From NCBI RefSeq assembly GCF_900167135.1, contig NZ_FUWZ01000002.1, forward strand, positions 2,104,260 through 2,168,259: a stretch of DNA of 64,000 bases, written 5' to 3'. This document shows, piece by piece, positions 15,230-23,536 of the stretch. The position numbers and the translations under genes are program-made. Below the pieces are notes generated by a model. It was not told where the DNA came from. It ran no database searches and worked only from the letters and a program-made list of their open reading frames with translations. Each line of letters begins with the position of its first letter. Positions within the stretch are counted from its first letter, which is position 1. The stretch comes from Chitinophaga eiseniae (lineage in GTDB: Bacteria > Bacteroidota > Bacteroidia > Chitinophagales > Chitinophagaceae).

Positions 15230-16687
15230 TTAAATTGTAGGTTGCTTTTTAAACTTGTTACGTCTAAACTTTAGTAAGAACTTTTTTACTTTTTGATATA
15301 TGCGAAAATAAAATTCTTTATTGAATAAGTTGGAATCATTCATGGCTTTATAAATTAAAAAGCCGGCGATCGGCACCAGAACGATATTTGACAGCCACAT
15401 GCCCGACCAGGTGAACATCACTCCGCTGCGGGCCATCTTTTCCCCGATCATGAAAAATATATTGAAGATCACGAAGAAGATCACGGCAAATACCAGCGGG
15501 GTGCCCAGGCCTCCCTTACGGATAATGGAGCCCAGCGGGGCGCCGATCAGGAACATTACCACGCAGGCTGCGGCGAGGGTGAACTTACGCTGCCATTCTA
15601 CTTTATGCATCAATATAACGCTGTGCTTGTCTGAATATTCTTTGGTGGGGGCTTCGAGGGAACTTAAAGTTTCCCGTACGCTCTGTTCGGCCCTGTCCAG
15701 CACATTGTGGCGGCTCTTTTCCGGGACGATCTCTTCGAAATCCTTCACTTTCAGCGGCGGAACGGTCGCCGCCCAGGCAGAATCTTTCCATTTGAAGAAG
15801 GGAAAACGTACAGTCACGTAGGCGTTGACGGTCCGTGCGAAAACATTTTGGGATTTCTGCAGGGAGTCGATGGCCAGGTCCAGCTGGCGGATATTGAGCA
15901 TCTGCTGGTTGGAAGCAAACAGGTCCGTATTCAGGCGGTTGAAGGCGAAAGAGCTGAGATCAAAGGCCTTGGAGTATTTTTTAAAGCTGAAGCGGATCAT
16001 GTCGCCGGGAACGGAATAGCCGTTATTGCCTTTTTCCTCGTATCTCCAGCCATTTTCGAGGATGAAATAGAGGAAACGTTTGTTGGCGGTGAGCACCATC
16101 TGGCCTTTTTCAGCGAGGATGATCTTGTCGCCGCCACCACCGCCGGTGGAATGATCAAAGATCATTACCTGGTGGATGGTCTGGTTGTCTTTATCTTTCT
16201 GGGCCACCTTGATGGTATAGCCGGGGATATCGCGGTAAAATACGCCTGCCTTGATGTTAAAGGCCGGTTTGGAGTAGGTGATGTCATACAGCAGGGATTT
16301 GGCCTGCAGGTTGGCTACGGGGATGACGTAGTTGGCAAACAGGAATGCCAGTACCCCGATGATGCTGCACACCACCATGAGGGGCCGGATGAAACGCAGC
16401 AGGGAAATACCGGCTGATTTCAGGGCTACCAGTTCAAAGCTCTCTCCGAGGTTGCCGAAGGTCATGATAGACGACAGCAGTACGGCCAGGGGGAGGGCGA
16501 GTGTTACCAGCGTGGCGCTGGTATAGGCGATCAACTGCACGATCACCATTGTGTCCAGTCCTTTTCCTACCAGGTCATCCACATATTTCCAGAGAAACTG
16601 CATTACCAGTACAAAAAGCGTCACAAAGAAGGTCGCCACGAAGGGGCCCAGGAATGTTCTAATAATTAATTTATCGAGTTTCTTCAC
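15230..16687 (-). CDS. LptF/LptG-family LPS export permease
   Basis: 485 residues from a GTG at 16687. The frame remains open upstream to 16819, but the family begins with the basic VKKLDKLIIRTFLGPF helix, so the extension is rejected. YjgP/YjgQ layout: three N-terminal membrane helices (about 12-110), a large periplasmic beta-jellyroll (about 130-360) and three C-terminal helices (about 375-470). With LptB it forms the ABC transporter that extracts LPS from the inner membrane to the Lpt bridge. Bacteroidota use the same family, but the paralogue (F or G) cannot be told. The PAP2 gene follows after 11 bp. The upstream region has an unusual double inverted repeat. Confidence 0.92.
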   Translation of the reverse strand: MKKLDKLIIRTFLGPFVATFFVTLFVLVMQFLWKYVDDLVGKGLDTMVIVQLIAYTSATLVTLALPLAVLLSSIMTFGNLGESFELVALKSAGISLLRFIRPLMVVCSIIGVLAFLFANYVIPVANLQAKSLLYDITYSKPAFNIKAGVFYRDIPGYTIKVAQKDKDNQTIHQVMIFDHSTGGGGGDKIILAEKGQMVLTANKRFLYFILENGWRYEEKGNNGYSVPGDMIRFSFKKYSKAFDLSSFAFNRLNTDLFASNQQMLNIRQLDLAIDSLQKSQNVFARTVNAYVTVRFPFFKWKDSAWAATVPPLKVKDFEEIVPEKSRHNVLDRAEQSVRETLSSLEAPTKEYSDKHSVILMHKVEWQRKFTLAAACVVMFLIGAPLGSIIRKGGLGTPLVFAVIFFVIFNIFFMIGEKMARSGVMFTWSGMWLSNIVLVPIAGFLIYKAMNDSNLFNKEFYFRIYQKVKKFLLKFRRNKFKKQPTI

Positions 16688-16707
16688 TGATAATGCCTGA
16701 TTTTTTT

Positions 16708-16885
16708 CTCGCAAAGAGACAAAGTAAGCAAAGAATGTAAAAAAGCGCCCAACGTACAGGTTTATTAGGTAAACCCGGTTTGAAAGGGTGTTGCGTTTAC
16801 ACCGGCAAGTTGATGTCATATGTCAACTTGCCGGCGTCATATGTCAATTTCTTAGCGTTCTTTGCTTACTTTGCCACTTTGCGAG
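16708..16885. repeat. Nested inverted repeats between divergent genes
   Basis: The outer arms, 16708-16735 and 16858-16885, are about 28 nt each and share CTCGCAAAG and CAAAGTAAGCAAAGAA (inverted). Inside, at 16802-16833, a 12-bp stem CCGGCAAGTTGA/TCAACTTGCCGG closes a loop containing CATATG, and GTCATATGTCAA occurs twice (around 16815 and 16837). It separates the minus-strand LptF/G gene from the plus-strand gene at 16947. It may be an operator region, or a GCAAAG-family palindrome that landed there. Confidence 0.75.
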
Positions 16886-16946
16886 CAAAGGTAGTACGAT
16901 TTCACAAAGGAGTGTTAAAGCATCCCTGAAAATACCGTTAAATTAT

Positions 16947-17561
16947 ATGGAAAATTTTTATCTGACAGCAGAAGAGGCAGCCATTGTATTTACGCCGCGG
17001 GTCATGGAGCTGAAAAACAGGGCGATAGAGAAGGTGATGTTGTTAATGGGACAGTTACAGGAAGCGCTGGCAGCGTGGGATGCAGCCTCCGGATTTCCTT
17101 TTGATCCGGTATGGCTGCAGCAGGGACCGAAGATCTCGAAAGGGGAGCAGTACAAGTCACTGCCGTGGGTAATACTGGATTATCCGCGGTTTTTCAGTAA
17201 AACTGACGTGTTTGCTTTCCGCAGCATGTTCTGGTGGGGGCATTATTTCAGCTGCACCCTGCACCTGGCGGGGATGGTCAAAAAGCAATTTGAGGCCTCG
17301 CTGCTGGCGGCCTATGGGCCACTGGCGGCTGCCGGATTTCAGGTGTACCTGCCGGACGATCCCTGGGAACATGACTTTGAAAACGGAAATTACCGGTCCA
17401 TAGGTGATATGAGTTTAGCAGACTGGAATAGGCTGGTTGGCCGGAAAAATTTCATTAAACTGGCGAAACCGTTTGCATTGGAACGCTGGGGAGAAATAAT
17501 TACTGATATAGTGGAGGCTTATGCGACCCTACTCAATGAATTGACGGTGAAAAGGCCGTGA
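16947..17561 (+). CDS. Conserved hypothetical protein
   Basis: 204 residues from the ATG at 16947; an upstream extension to 16788 runs through the inverted repeats and is rejected. No signal peptide, membrane segment or catalytic motif is recognised. The protein is rich in Trp and Phe (YPRFFSK, MFWWGHYFS, DDPWEHDF), suggesting a compact soluble alpha/beta protein. Its stop codon directly abuts the stop of the convergent START-like gene. Function unknown. Confidence 0.75.
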   Translation: MENFYLTAEEAAIVFTPRVMELKNRAIEKVMLLMGQLQEALAAWDAASGFPFDPVWLQQGPKISKGEQYKSLPWVILDYPRFFSKTDVFAFRSMFWWGHYFSCTLHLAGMVKKQFEASLLAAYGPLAAAGFQVYLPDDPWEHDFENGNYRSIGDMSLADWNRLVGRKNFIKLAKPFALERWGEIITDIVEAYATLLNELTVKRP

Positions 17562-17942
17562 TTAGTTTCCTATCCGATGGAACAGATCTTTTACCTGGGA
17601 TTCCCAAAGCTGGCTTTGGTCTTTAATCTCTCTCTTGTCAGCGAAGTCTTTCACGACCAAAATGGTCATATTGGTGACTTCTGAAATCTGGATGCGGAAC
17701 TCAAAGAATTCCTCCTTTGGGGCATGGAGCCAGTGGAACCGGATAAATTCGTCCTCCTCCTGTTCCAGAATTTCTGCTTCTTCAGAACTGCCATTCCAGG
17801 AAAAGGAAAATACATTGTCCCTGAAGTCTACCCTGTCTGCGAACCATTCCTGCAAACCAGCGGGGGTTGACAGGAATTCGTATAGGATACCGGGGGAGCA
17901 CCTAACCGGGAATTCCAACTCGTAAAGCACTTTCTTAGACAT
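17562..17942 (-). CDS. START-like/SRPBCC domain protein
   Basis: 126 residues forming a single helix-grip domain of the Bacteroidota START-like (AHSA1-related) type: an initial beta strand (YELEFPVRCSP), helix (GILYEFLSTPAGLQEWFADRV), antiparallel strands rich in acidic residues, and a long C-terminal helix (SQLWESQVKDLFHRI). Such proteins bind hydrophobic ligands or client proteins in a central pocket; no ligand is known here. It is convergent with the gene ending at 17561, with no spacer and no terminator between them. Confidence 0.8.
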   Translation of the reverse strand: MSKKVLYELEFPVRCSPGILYEFLSTPAGLQEWFADRVDFRDNVFSFSWNGSSEEAEILEQEEDEFIRFHWLHAPKEEFFEFRIQISEVTNMTILVVKDFADKREIKDQSQLWESQVKDLFHRIGN

Positions 17943-18216
17943 CTCTCAAATAATTAGTAAATCAATATCATCAGGTTGCAATTATAGAAAATATTTTATT
18001 CTGTCAAAATAATTTACGGTTTTTTTTTAATTAATCTGAAGAATGTATGAACATCTTATATATTTTACAAATATTATAATATTTTACTATTTGTAAGTGC
18101 CCTGTCAGTGATGATTACAGCCGATGCCGTATCGGTAGCGGGTTTAGCGGGAAAATAATAAGCTCTTAAAGATCAATCGATTTTATTTGGAAATGATTTA
18201 AAAACGACAGATTTTT
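17943..18216. other. AT-rich gene-free stretch upstream of rpoD
   Basis: Together with the promoter at 18217-18247 it makes a 364-bp region with no credible ORF. It is strongly AT-rich with several T-runs, which may be a UP-like or curved segment for both divergent genes. I see no clear second promoter or riboswitch in it. Confidence 0.5.
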
Positions 18217-18247
18217 TTTGGTCGGCTTCTAAAAAAAGTTATTTTTG
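18217..18247 (+). promoter_or_regulatory. Promoter of rpoD
   Basis: TTTG at 18217-18220, a 19-nt spacer, and TATTTTTG at 18240-18247: an exact match to the Bacteroidota primary-sigma consensus TTTG-N19-TAnnTTTG. It lies 60 bp before the ATG, so rpoD is probably autoregulated by its own product. Confidence 0.8.
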
Positions 18248-18306
18248 TCAGGCATTCATCAAATCTTAACTTTTTCTTAACCTGTAACTGTTCCGACTCT
18301 ATGTCA

Positions 18307-19173
18307 ATGCGCCAACTTAAAATCACTAAATCCATTACCAACAGGGAATCTCAGTCCCTCGAGAAGTACTTGCAGGAGATTGGGAAGGTGGATTTAATTA
18401 CGCCGGAAGAAGAGGTAAACCTCGCTATCCGCATCAAGCAGGGCGATCAGAGAGCGTTGGAAAAGCTGACTAAAGCTAATCTCCGCTTTGTGGTATCCGT
18501 TGCCAAACAGTATCAGAACCAGGGTCTGTCACTCAGCGACCTGATCAACGAGGGCAACCTGGGGTTAATTAAAGCTGCACAACGTTTTGATGAAACACGC
18601 GGTTTTAAATTCATTTCCTACGCTGTATGGTGGATCCGTCAGTCCATCCTCCAGGCACTGGCCGAACAGTCCAGGATCGTAAGGCTGCCACTCAATAAAG
18701 TGGGCCTCAGCAACAAGATCAGCAAGGCATATTCCCAGCTGGAACAGGAGTTTGAAAGAGAGCCGTCACCCGATGAGCTGGCCACCATCCTCGAGATCAA
18801 CACCGACGAAGTGGAAGCCACCCTCGGCGTAGCCGCCCGCCACGTTTCTATGGACGCACCGTTTATCGACGGGGAAGACAACTCCCTGCTGGACGTGCTC
18901 GAAAATCCAAACGCTGTCAGCGCTGACGAGGAACTGGACCATCACGACTCCCTTCGCCGGGAAATTGAAAGGTCCCTGTCTACCCTCACAGACCGTCAGA
19001 AAGATGTGATCATGCTGTACTTCGGTATCGCCGTGGAACATCCCATGTCACTCGAAGATATCGGGGAGAAATTCGGCCTCACCCGCGAAAGAGTACGCCA
19101 GATCAAAGACAAAGCCATCACCAAGCTCAGGACTACCTCCAGAAGCAAACTGCTCCGGAATTACCTGGGATAG
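18307..19173 (+). CDS. rpoD: RNA polymerase primary sigma factor (Bacteroidota short RpoD)
   Basis: 288 residues. Region 1.1 is missing, as is normal for Bacteroidota. Region 1.2 (SLEKYLQEIGKVDLIT), region 2 (LTKANLRFVVSVAKQYQ, LIQ-like DLINEGNLGLIKAAQRFDETRGFKFISYAVWWIRQSI), region 3 (about 125-200) and region 4 (LTDRQKDVIMLYFG and the helix-turn-helix TRERVRQIKDKAITKLR) follow in order. Two ATGs lie two codons apart; I take the second because orthologues begin MRQLKITK. It recognises the TTTG/TAnnTTTG promoters seen throughout this window. A terminator hairpin follows at 19288. Confidence 0.97.
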   Translation: MRQLKITKSITNRESQSLEKYLQEIGKVDLITPEEEVNLAIRIKQGDQRALEKLTKANLRFVVSVAKQYQNQGLSLSDLINEGNLGLIKAAQRFDETRGFKFISYAVWWIRQSILQALAEQSRIVRLPLNKVGLSNKISKAYSQLEQEFEREPSPDELATILEINTDEVEATLGVAARHVSMDAPFIDGEDNSLLDVLENPNAVSADEELDHHDSLRREIERSLSTLTDRQKDVIMLYFGIAVEHPMSLEDIGEKFGLTRERVRQIKDKAITKLRTTSRSKLLRNYLG

Positions 19174-19287
19174 GCAATTACGGATTACGGACCGGAATGC
19201 CTGGATGTAGCCGGAAATGCCTGTTGATGCCAGGCGGAGATATTTTTATTGAAATTATATTGAATTTGTTGGATAATAAACGCTTTG

Positions 19288-19329
19288 AGCGGAGATCATG
19301 GGGAAAGCTCCATCGTCTCCGCTTTTTTT
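19288..19329 (+). terminator. Rho-independent terminator after rpoD
   Basis: Stem AGCGGAGA/TCTCCGCT extended by an inner ATGG/CCAT pair, then seven T residues. It lies 115 bp after the rpoD stop. Confidence 0.85.
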
Positions 19330-19571
19330 GCGCCCTGAGATGCCCTGTGCTTAGTAAATCACGGTCGTACCTGTCTGAGATGCCCTGTCTGTGATATCCT
19401 GTCGGAGGTTACATCATCATCTCCGCTTTTTCAGGGCCTTCTGCACCCGCCCCCGCGCCATCATGCTCACAAAGAACCTCCAATTTGTAATTCGTAATCC
19501 GTAATTCGTAATTGAAAAGCTGTATTCTCACCCAAAAACAATAATTTTGCTGTCCGTTTAAAATATCAACA
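19330..19571. other. Gene-free spacer with short direct repeats and the ffh -7 element
   Basis: No convincing ORF. CTGAGATGCCCTGT occurs at 19335-19348 and again at 19375-19388. Around 19485-19515 there are stacked copies of CGTAATTC/CGTAATCC words, also echoed just after rpoD (19177-19190). A TAATTTTG at 19542-19549 fits the -7 box and is probably the ffh promoter, although a good -33 TTTG at the right distance is not seen. Confidence 0.5.
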
Positions 19572-20897
19572 ATGTTTGAATCATTATCAGAGAGATTAGA
19601 TTCCGCGTTTAAGCAGCTTAAAGGGGAAGGCCGTATTTCGGAAATCAATATCGCCAGTACCGTGAAGGAAATCCGCCGTGCACTGGTGGATGCGGACGTG
19701 AACTACAAAATAGCCAAGGAATTTACTGATAAAGTAAAGGATAAAGCCATGGGGGAAAAGGTGCTGACCGCCATCTCTCCCGGACAGCTCATGGTAAAGA
19801 TCGTGAAAGACGAGCTGGCCGAGCTGATGGGCGGCACCGAAGCGGAAATTGATATCAAAACATCTCCTTCCATCATACTCATCGCTGGTTTACAGGGTTC
19901 CGGTAAAACTACCTTCTCCGGTAAACTGGCCAACTTCCTCAAAACCAAAAAGAGTAAGAACCCTTTGCTGGTGGCGGCAGATATCTACCGTCCGGCGGCG
20001 ATCGACCAGCTGAAAGTGCTGGGCGAGCAGATCGGGGTGGAAGTGTACAGCGAGCCTGAAAATAAAAATGCCGTGCAGATCGCGGAGAATGCGGTCAAAC
20101 ACGCCAAAGCCAATGGCAATAACATCATCATCATCGATACCGCCGGCCGCCTGGCCGTGGACGAGGTGATGATGACCGAGGTGGCCAATGTGAAAAACGC
20201 CGTGAAACCGCAGGAAGTCCTGTTCGTGGTAGACTCCATGACCGGCCAGGATGCGGTGAACACCGCCAAGGCGTTTAACGACCGGCTGGACTTTACCGGC
20301 GTGGTGCTCACCAAACTCGACGGTGATACCCGCGGCGGTGCGGCCCTGACCATCCGTTACACCGTGACCAAGCCGATCAAATTCGTGAGCATGGGCGAAA
20401 AGATGGACACCCTCGACGTGTTCTATCCGGAGCGTATGGCGCAGCGTATCCTTGGCATGGGTGATATCACCACCCTCGTGGAACGTGCACAGGCCCAGTT
20501 CAACGAAGAGCAGGCTAAAAAACTGGAGAAAAAAATCCGCCAGAACCAGTTCGATTTCGACGATTTCCGGGAACAGCTCCAGCAGATCAAGAAAATGGGT
20601 AACCTGAAGGACCTGATGGGCATGATCCCCGGCGTGGGCAAAGCCGTAAAGGACCTCGATATCAGCGACGACGCCTTCAAAGGCATCGAAGCCATGATCA
20701 ACTCCATGACGCCCGATGAACGCGGTAATCCCGACCTTATCGACGGCAGCCGCCGCAAACGCATCGCCAAAGGCAGCGGTAAAAATATCCAGGACGTGAA
20801 CCAGTTCATGAAACAGTTCGAACAGATGCGGCAGATGATGAAAATGATGAACAAGTTTGGCGCTGGTGGCAAGGGTCTGAGAGGACTGGTGAAATAA
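19572..20897 (+). CDS. ffh: Signal recognition particle GTPase Ffh (SRP54)
   Basis: 441 residues. N domain (1-95), G domain with P-loop GLQGSGKTT (106-114), DTAGR, TKLDGD and the GTPase insertion, then an M domain rich in Met (about 295-441: MGNLKDLMGMIPG, MINSMTPDERG, QMRQMMKMMNKFG) that binds signal sequences and SRP RNA. It targets nascent membrane and exported proteins to the Sec translocon via FtsY. The methionine-rich C-terminus is complete. The SRP RNA gene is not in this window. rpsP follows with its own promoter. Confidence 0.98.
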   Translation: MFESLSERLDSAFKQLKGEGRISEINIASTVKEIRRALVDADVNYKIAKEFTDKVKDKAMGEKVLTAISPGQLMVKIVKDELAELMGGTEAEIDIKTSPSIILIAGLQGSGKTTFSGKLANFLKTKKSKNPLLVAADIYRPAAIDQLKVLGEQIGVEVYSEPENKNAVQIAENAVKHAKANGNNIIIIDTAGRLAVDEVMMTEVANVKNAVKPQEVLFVVDSMTGQDAVNTAKAFNDRLDFTGVVLTKLDGDTRGGAALTIRYTVTKPIKFVSMGEKMDTLDVFYPERMAQRILGMGDITTLVERAQAQFNEEQAKKLEKKIRQNQFDFDDFREQLQQIKKMGNLKDLMGMIPGVGKAVKDLDISDDAFKGIEAMINSMTPDERGNPDLIDGSRRKRIAKGSGKNIQDVNQFMKQFEQMRQMMKMMNKFGAGGKGLRGLVK

Positions 20898-20921
20898 AAT
20901 ATTTCGCTTCGCAAATTTTTT

Positions 20922-20952
20922 TTTGCAAATACCAATTAGAAGGTTACATTTG
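20922..20952 (+). promoter_or_regulatory. Promoter of rpsP
   Basis: TTTG at 20922-20925, a 19-nt spacer, TACATTTG at 20945-20952, 54 bp before the rpsP start. Exact consensus match. Confidence 0.8.
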
Positions 20953-21005
20953 CATCCCTAATTAAACAATATTTCCTAACTCGCAAAAAATAACTCGACT
21001 TATTT

Positions 21006-21464
21006 ATGCCAGTAAAAATCAGACTGCAGAGACATGGCGCAAAGAAGAGGCCTTTCTATTTTATCGTAGTAGCCGACGCTCGCGCTCCCAGAGATGGTAA
21101 ATTCATCCAGAAAATTGGTACTTACAATCCATTAACAGTTCCGGCTTCCATCAACATCGATACTGAAAAAGCATTGCGTTGGTTGCAGAAAGGCGCTCAG
21201 CCTACCGATACTGTTAGACGGATCCTGTCTTTCAAAGGTGTATTGTATTTGAAACACCTGTTAAGAGGTGTTACCCTGAACCTGTTCGACGAGCCTACTG
21301 CTTACCAGAAATTCGCACAATGGCAAGCTGAACACGAACAGAAAGTATCTGCCCGTCGCGACGGTCACAGAAAAGCAAGAGTTGCCGCTCCTATCGTAAG
21401 AAAGGTTGAAGACACTCCTGCTGCTCCATCCGCACCCGCAGAAGGAGAAGGTACAGAAGCATAA
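21006..21464 (+). CDS. rpsP: 30S ribosomal protein S16
   Basis: 152 residues. The first 80 form the S16 fold (MPVKIRLQRHGAKKRPFYFIVVAD, DGKFIQKIGTYNPL, ALRWLQKGAQPTDTVRRIL). The C-terminal 70 residues are a basic helix followed by an Ala/Pro/Glu tail, an extension usual in Bacteroidota and absent from Escherichia coli. It begins the rpsP-rimM-trmD series; rplS follows with its own promoter. A hairpin with T-run stands before rimM, so read-through may be controlled there. Confidence 0.98.
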   Translation: MPVKIRLQRHGAKKRPFYFIVVADARAPRDGKFIQKIGTYNPLTVPASINIDTEKALRWLQKGAQPTDTVRRILSFKGVLYLKHLLRGVTLNLFDEPTAYQKFAQWQAEHEQKVSARRDGHRKARVAAPIVRKVEDTPAAPSAPAEGEGTEA

Positions 21465-21489
21465 AACGGCAACGTTTTAACAATACCTG

Positions 21490-21529
21490 AAAAAGGAAAT
21501 GTTTGCATTCGCAAATATTTCCTTTTTTA
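21490..21529 (+). terminator. Terminator or attenuator between rpsP and rimM
   Basis: Stem AAAAAGGAAAT with GTTTGC pairing GCAAAT...ATTTCCTTTTT, followed by Ts. It lies inside a same-strand operon, so partial termination that lowers rimM/trmD relative to S16 is a reasonable inference. Confidence 0.65.
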
Positions 21530-21553
21530 ATTTCATGGCAGGGCACGCTCAAT

Positions 21554-22081
21554 ATGATGAACAATTATTTCAGTATAGGAAAACTGGTGTCTGCGCACGG
21601 ATTACAGGGTGAATTGCTGGTAAGGCACAGCCTCGGCAAAAGATCCGCCCTCAAAGGCGTTACCGCTGTTTTCCTGGAAGAAAGGAAAAACAGCTTTATT
21701 CCCTATTTCCTGCAGCAGGCGACGGTTAAGGACGCAGCGCATATCTACATCCGCCTTGAAGGGATAGACTCCAAGGAAGCCGCTCAGAAGCTGCTTCCCG
21801 GACAGATATACCTTCAGGAAGACGATTTTAAGGCGCAAACAGCGGCTTCCTCCCCGCTGGCCTTGCTGGGCTTTACAGTGGAAGACGCTCACCACGGCGT
21901 ACTGGGCACCGTGGAGGAAGTGATCGAAATGCCGATGCAGGTGCTGATAAAGGTGCAAATCCAGGGAAAAGAAGCCCTGTTGCCCGTCAATGACCAGTCC
22001 CTCGTAAAAGTGGACCGCAAGAAGCAGGTGGTACACCTCGATTTGCCGGAAGGACTGGTAGAATTATATACGAACCCATAA
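21554..22081 (+). CDS. rimM: 16S rRNA processing/ribosome maturation factor RimM
   Basis: 175 residues from the first of two adjacent ATGs (21554 or 21557); a longer frame from 21503 lies inside the hairpin and is rejected. The N-terminal RimM barrel shows YFSIGKLVSAHGLQGELLVRH, and the C-terminal PRC barrel shows LLGFTVEDAHHGVLGTVEEVIEMPMQVLIKV and LLPVNDQSLVKVDRKKQVVHLDLPEGL. It assists assembly of the 30S head around S19 and binds near S16's maturation step. Gene order rpsP-rimM-trmD is the conserved bacterial one. Confidence 0.95.
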   Translation: MMNNYFSIGKLVSAHGLQGELLVRHSLGKRSALKGVTAVFLEERKNSFIPYFLQQATVKDAAHIYIRLEGIDSKEAAQKLLPGQIYLQEDDFKAQTAASSPLALLGFTVEDAHHGVLGTVEEVIEMPMQVLIKVQIQGKEALLPVNDQSLVKVDRKKQVVHLDLPEGLVELYTNP

Positions 22082-22198
22082 GTCAGCCCCTGGGACGACC
22101 AGACTGATGTGGAGAACAATACGCCAAAACGGAGGCTATGGGTCCTGCGCTTTGGGGTAACCCAGGGTTTCAGCCCCGGGGAAAAAAGCAATATCATT

Positions 22199-22870
22199 AT
22201 GCGGATAGATATCATTACCGTACTGCCGGAGCTTCTCGAAAGCCCGCTGTCCCATTCCATCATGAAGCGGGCCCAGGCAAAAGGGATGCTGGAAGTACAT
22301 GTGCACCCGTTGAGGGCCTATTCCAGCCTGAAACATAACCAGGTAGACGATTACCAGTTTGGCGGAGGCGCCGGCATGGTCATGATGCTGGAACCGATCG
22401 TCAACGCCATAGAATCGCTGCAGGCCAAAGTAAAGTATGATGAAATCATCTACCTGACGCCTGACGGGGAAACGCTGAACCAGCAGATGGCCAACCAGCT
22501 GTCGCTCAAGGGCAACCTCCTGATGTTGTGCGGGCACTACAAAGGTATTGACCAGCGTATCCGGGACCATTTCATTACGAAGGAGATCTCTATCGGCGAC
22601 TATGTGCTGTCCGGCGGGGAACTGGGTGCCGCGGTGCTCGTGGATGCCATCGGGCGGTTGCTCCCGGGGGTGCTCAACGATGAAACCAGCGCTTTGTTCG
22701 ACTCGTTCCAGGACAACCTGCTGGCGCCGCCGGTATACACCCGGCCCGTAGAGTTCCGCGGCTGGAAAGTGCCCGATGTGCTGCTGAGCGGCGACCATAA
22801 AAAAATTGAGGAATGGCGGCATCAGCAGGCCGTGGAAAGGACCCAAGCCCGCCGACCTGACTTGTTGTAA
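22199..22870 (+). CDS. trmD: tRNA (guanine-N1-)-methyltransferase TrmD
   Basis: 223 residues from the ATG at 22199; a longer open frame to 22109 has no family support. Methylates G37 of tRNAs reading CNN codons, preventing +1 frameshifts. SPOUT/trefoil-knot signatures: MRIDIITVLPELLESPLSHSI, DYQFGGGAGMVMMLEP, LLMLCGHYKGIDQR, EISIGDYVLSGGELGAAVLVDAI. The C-terminal RPVEFRGWKVPDVLLSGDHKKIEEWR domain is complete. A 117-bp gap follows rimM; the next gene rplS has its own promoter. Confidence 0.97.
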   Translation: MRIDIITVLPELLESPLSHSIMKRAQAKGMLEVHVHPLRAYSSLKHNQVDDYQFGGGAGMVMMLEPIVNAIESLQAKVKYDEIIYLTPDGETLNQQMANQLSLKGNLLMLCGHYKGIDQRIRDHFITKEISIGDYVLSGGELGAAVLVDAIGRLLPGVLNDETSALFDSFQDNLLAPPVYTRPVEFRGWKVPDVLLSGDHKKIEEWRHQQAVERTQARRPDLL

Positions 22871-22969
22871 ATTAACTACTTAAAAAATAACAGAATTGAC
22901 CATGTCTGTGTTTTCCGCAGGCAAATCCGGAAAAAAGGTGGATAATCCCAAGATTTATTCGCGATTTAA

Positions 22970-23001
22970 TTTGGTAAATGCCAATTCTTGTTTTACTTTT
23001 G
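22970..23001 (+). promoter_or_regulatory. Promoter of rplS
   Basis: TTTG at 22970-22973, a 20-nt spacer, TACTTTTG at 22994-23001, 23 bp before the rplS ATG, so the leader is very short. It shows that rplS is transcribed at least partly apart from trmD. Confidence 0.78.
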
Positions 23002-23023
23002 CACTCCCATAAATATTTGAAAG

Positions 23024-23371
23024 ATGAACGCAATTTCGTTTGTTCACGAACAACTGACAGCTAAAAAACAGTACCCTAAGTTTAAAGCAGGCGACAACGT
23101 CACTGTCAATTATAAAATCGTGGAAGGTAATAAAGAAAGGATTCAGTCCTTTAAAGGTGATGTGGTGAAAATCCAGGGTACAGGGTTTACTGCGTCTTTC
23201 ACTGTTAGAAAAATTTCTGACGGTATTGGTGTGGAAAGACTGTTTCCGCTTTACTCTCCTCATATCGATGCTATCGTGTTGAACAAGGTAGGTAAAGTAA
23301 GAAGAGCGAAACTTTATTACCTGCGTGAACGTGCTGGTAAGAAAGCCCGTATCAAAGAAAAAAGGGTTTAG
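23024..23371 (+). CDS. rplS: 50S ribosomal protein L19
   Basis: 115 residues with the full L19 pattern: FKAGDNVTVNYKIVEGNKERIQSFKGDVVKIQG, FTVRKISDGIGVERLFPLYSPHIDAIVLNKVGKVRRAKLYYLRERAGKKARIKEK. It sits at the 30S-50S interface. It ends the S16-RimM-TrmD-L19 ribosomal block and is followed by a terminator. Confidence 0.98.
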   Translation: MNAISFVHEQLTAKKQYPKFKAGDNVTVNYKIVEGNKERIQSFKGDVVKIQGTGFTASFTVRKISDGIGVERLFPLYSPHIDAIVLNKVGKVRRAKLYYLRERAGKKARIKEKRV

Positions 23372-23398
23372 TATAAAATACAGGGAAATTAGTTACAG

Positions 23399-23424
23399 GC
23401 GGGGCCGCATGGCTCCGCTTTTTT
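23399..23424 (+). terminator. Rho-independent terminator after rplS
   Basis: Stem GCGGGGCC/GGCTCCGC with one mismatch around GCAT, then six Ts, 28 bp after the stop. Confidence 0.85.
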
Positions 23425-23536
23425 CGTGTTCTTAAAATGCTATTAAATCTGTGTTTTAACAACGCCAACGGGTGAAAAAGCGGATTTTATAAGCTATCTT
23501 TGTTGAGTTAGATAACTTAAACAAACATTTGAGAAG

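Noticed and set aside
16688..16819. N-terminal extension of the LptF/G frame
   Set aside because: It crosses the inverted repeat and lacks family similarity; the GTG at 16687 gives the conserved start.
16788..16946. N-terminal extension of the gene at 16947
   Set aside because: It lies in the palindromes; the first ATG with protein-like composition is 16947.
19174..19571. SRP RNA gene upstream of ffh
   Set aside because: No GGAA tetraloop hairpin or Alu-like fold is recognised; only a terminator and short repeats.
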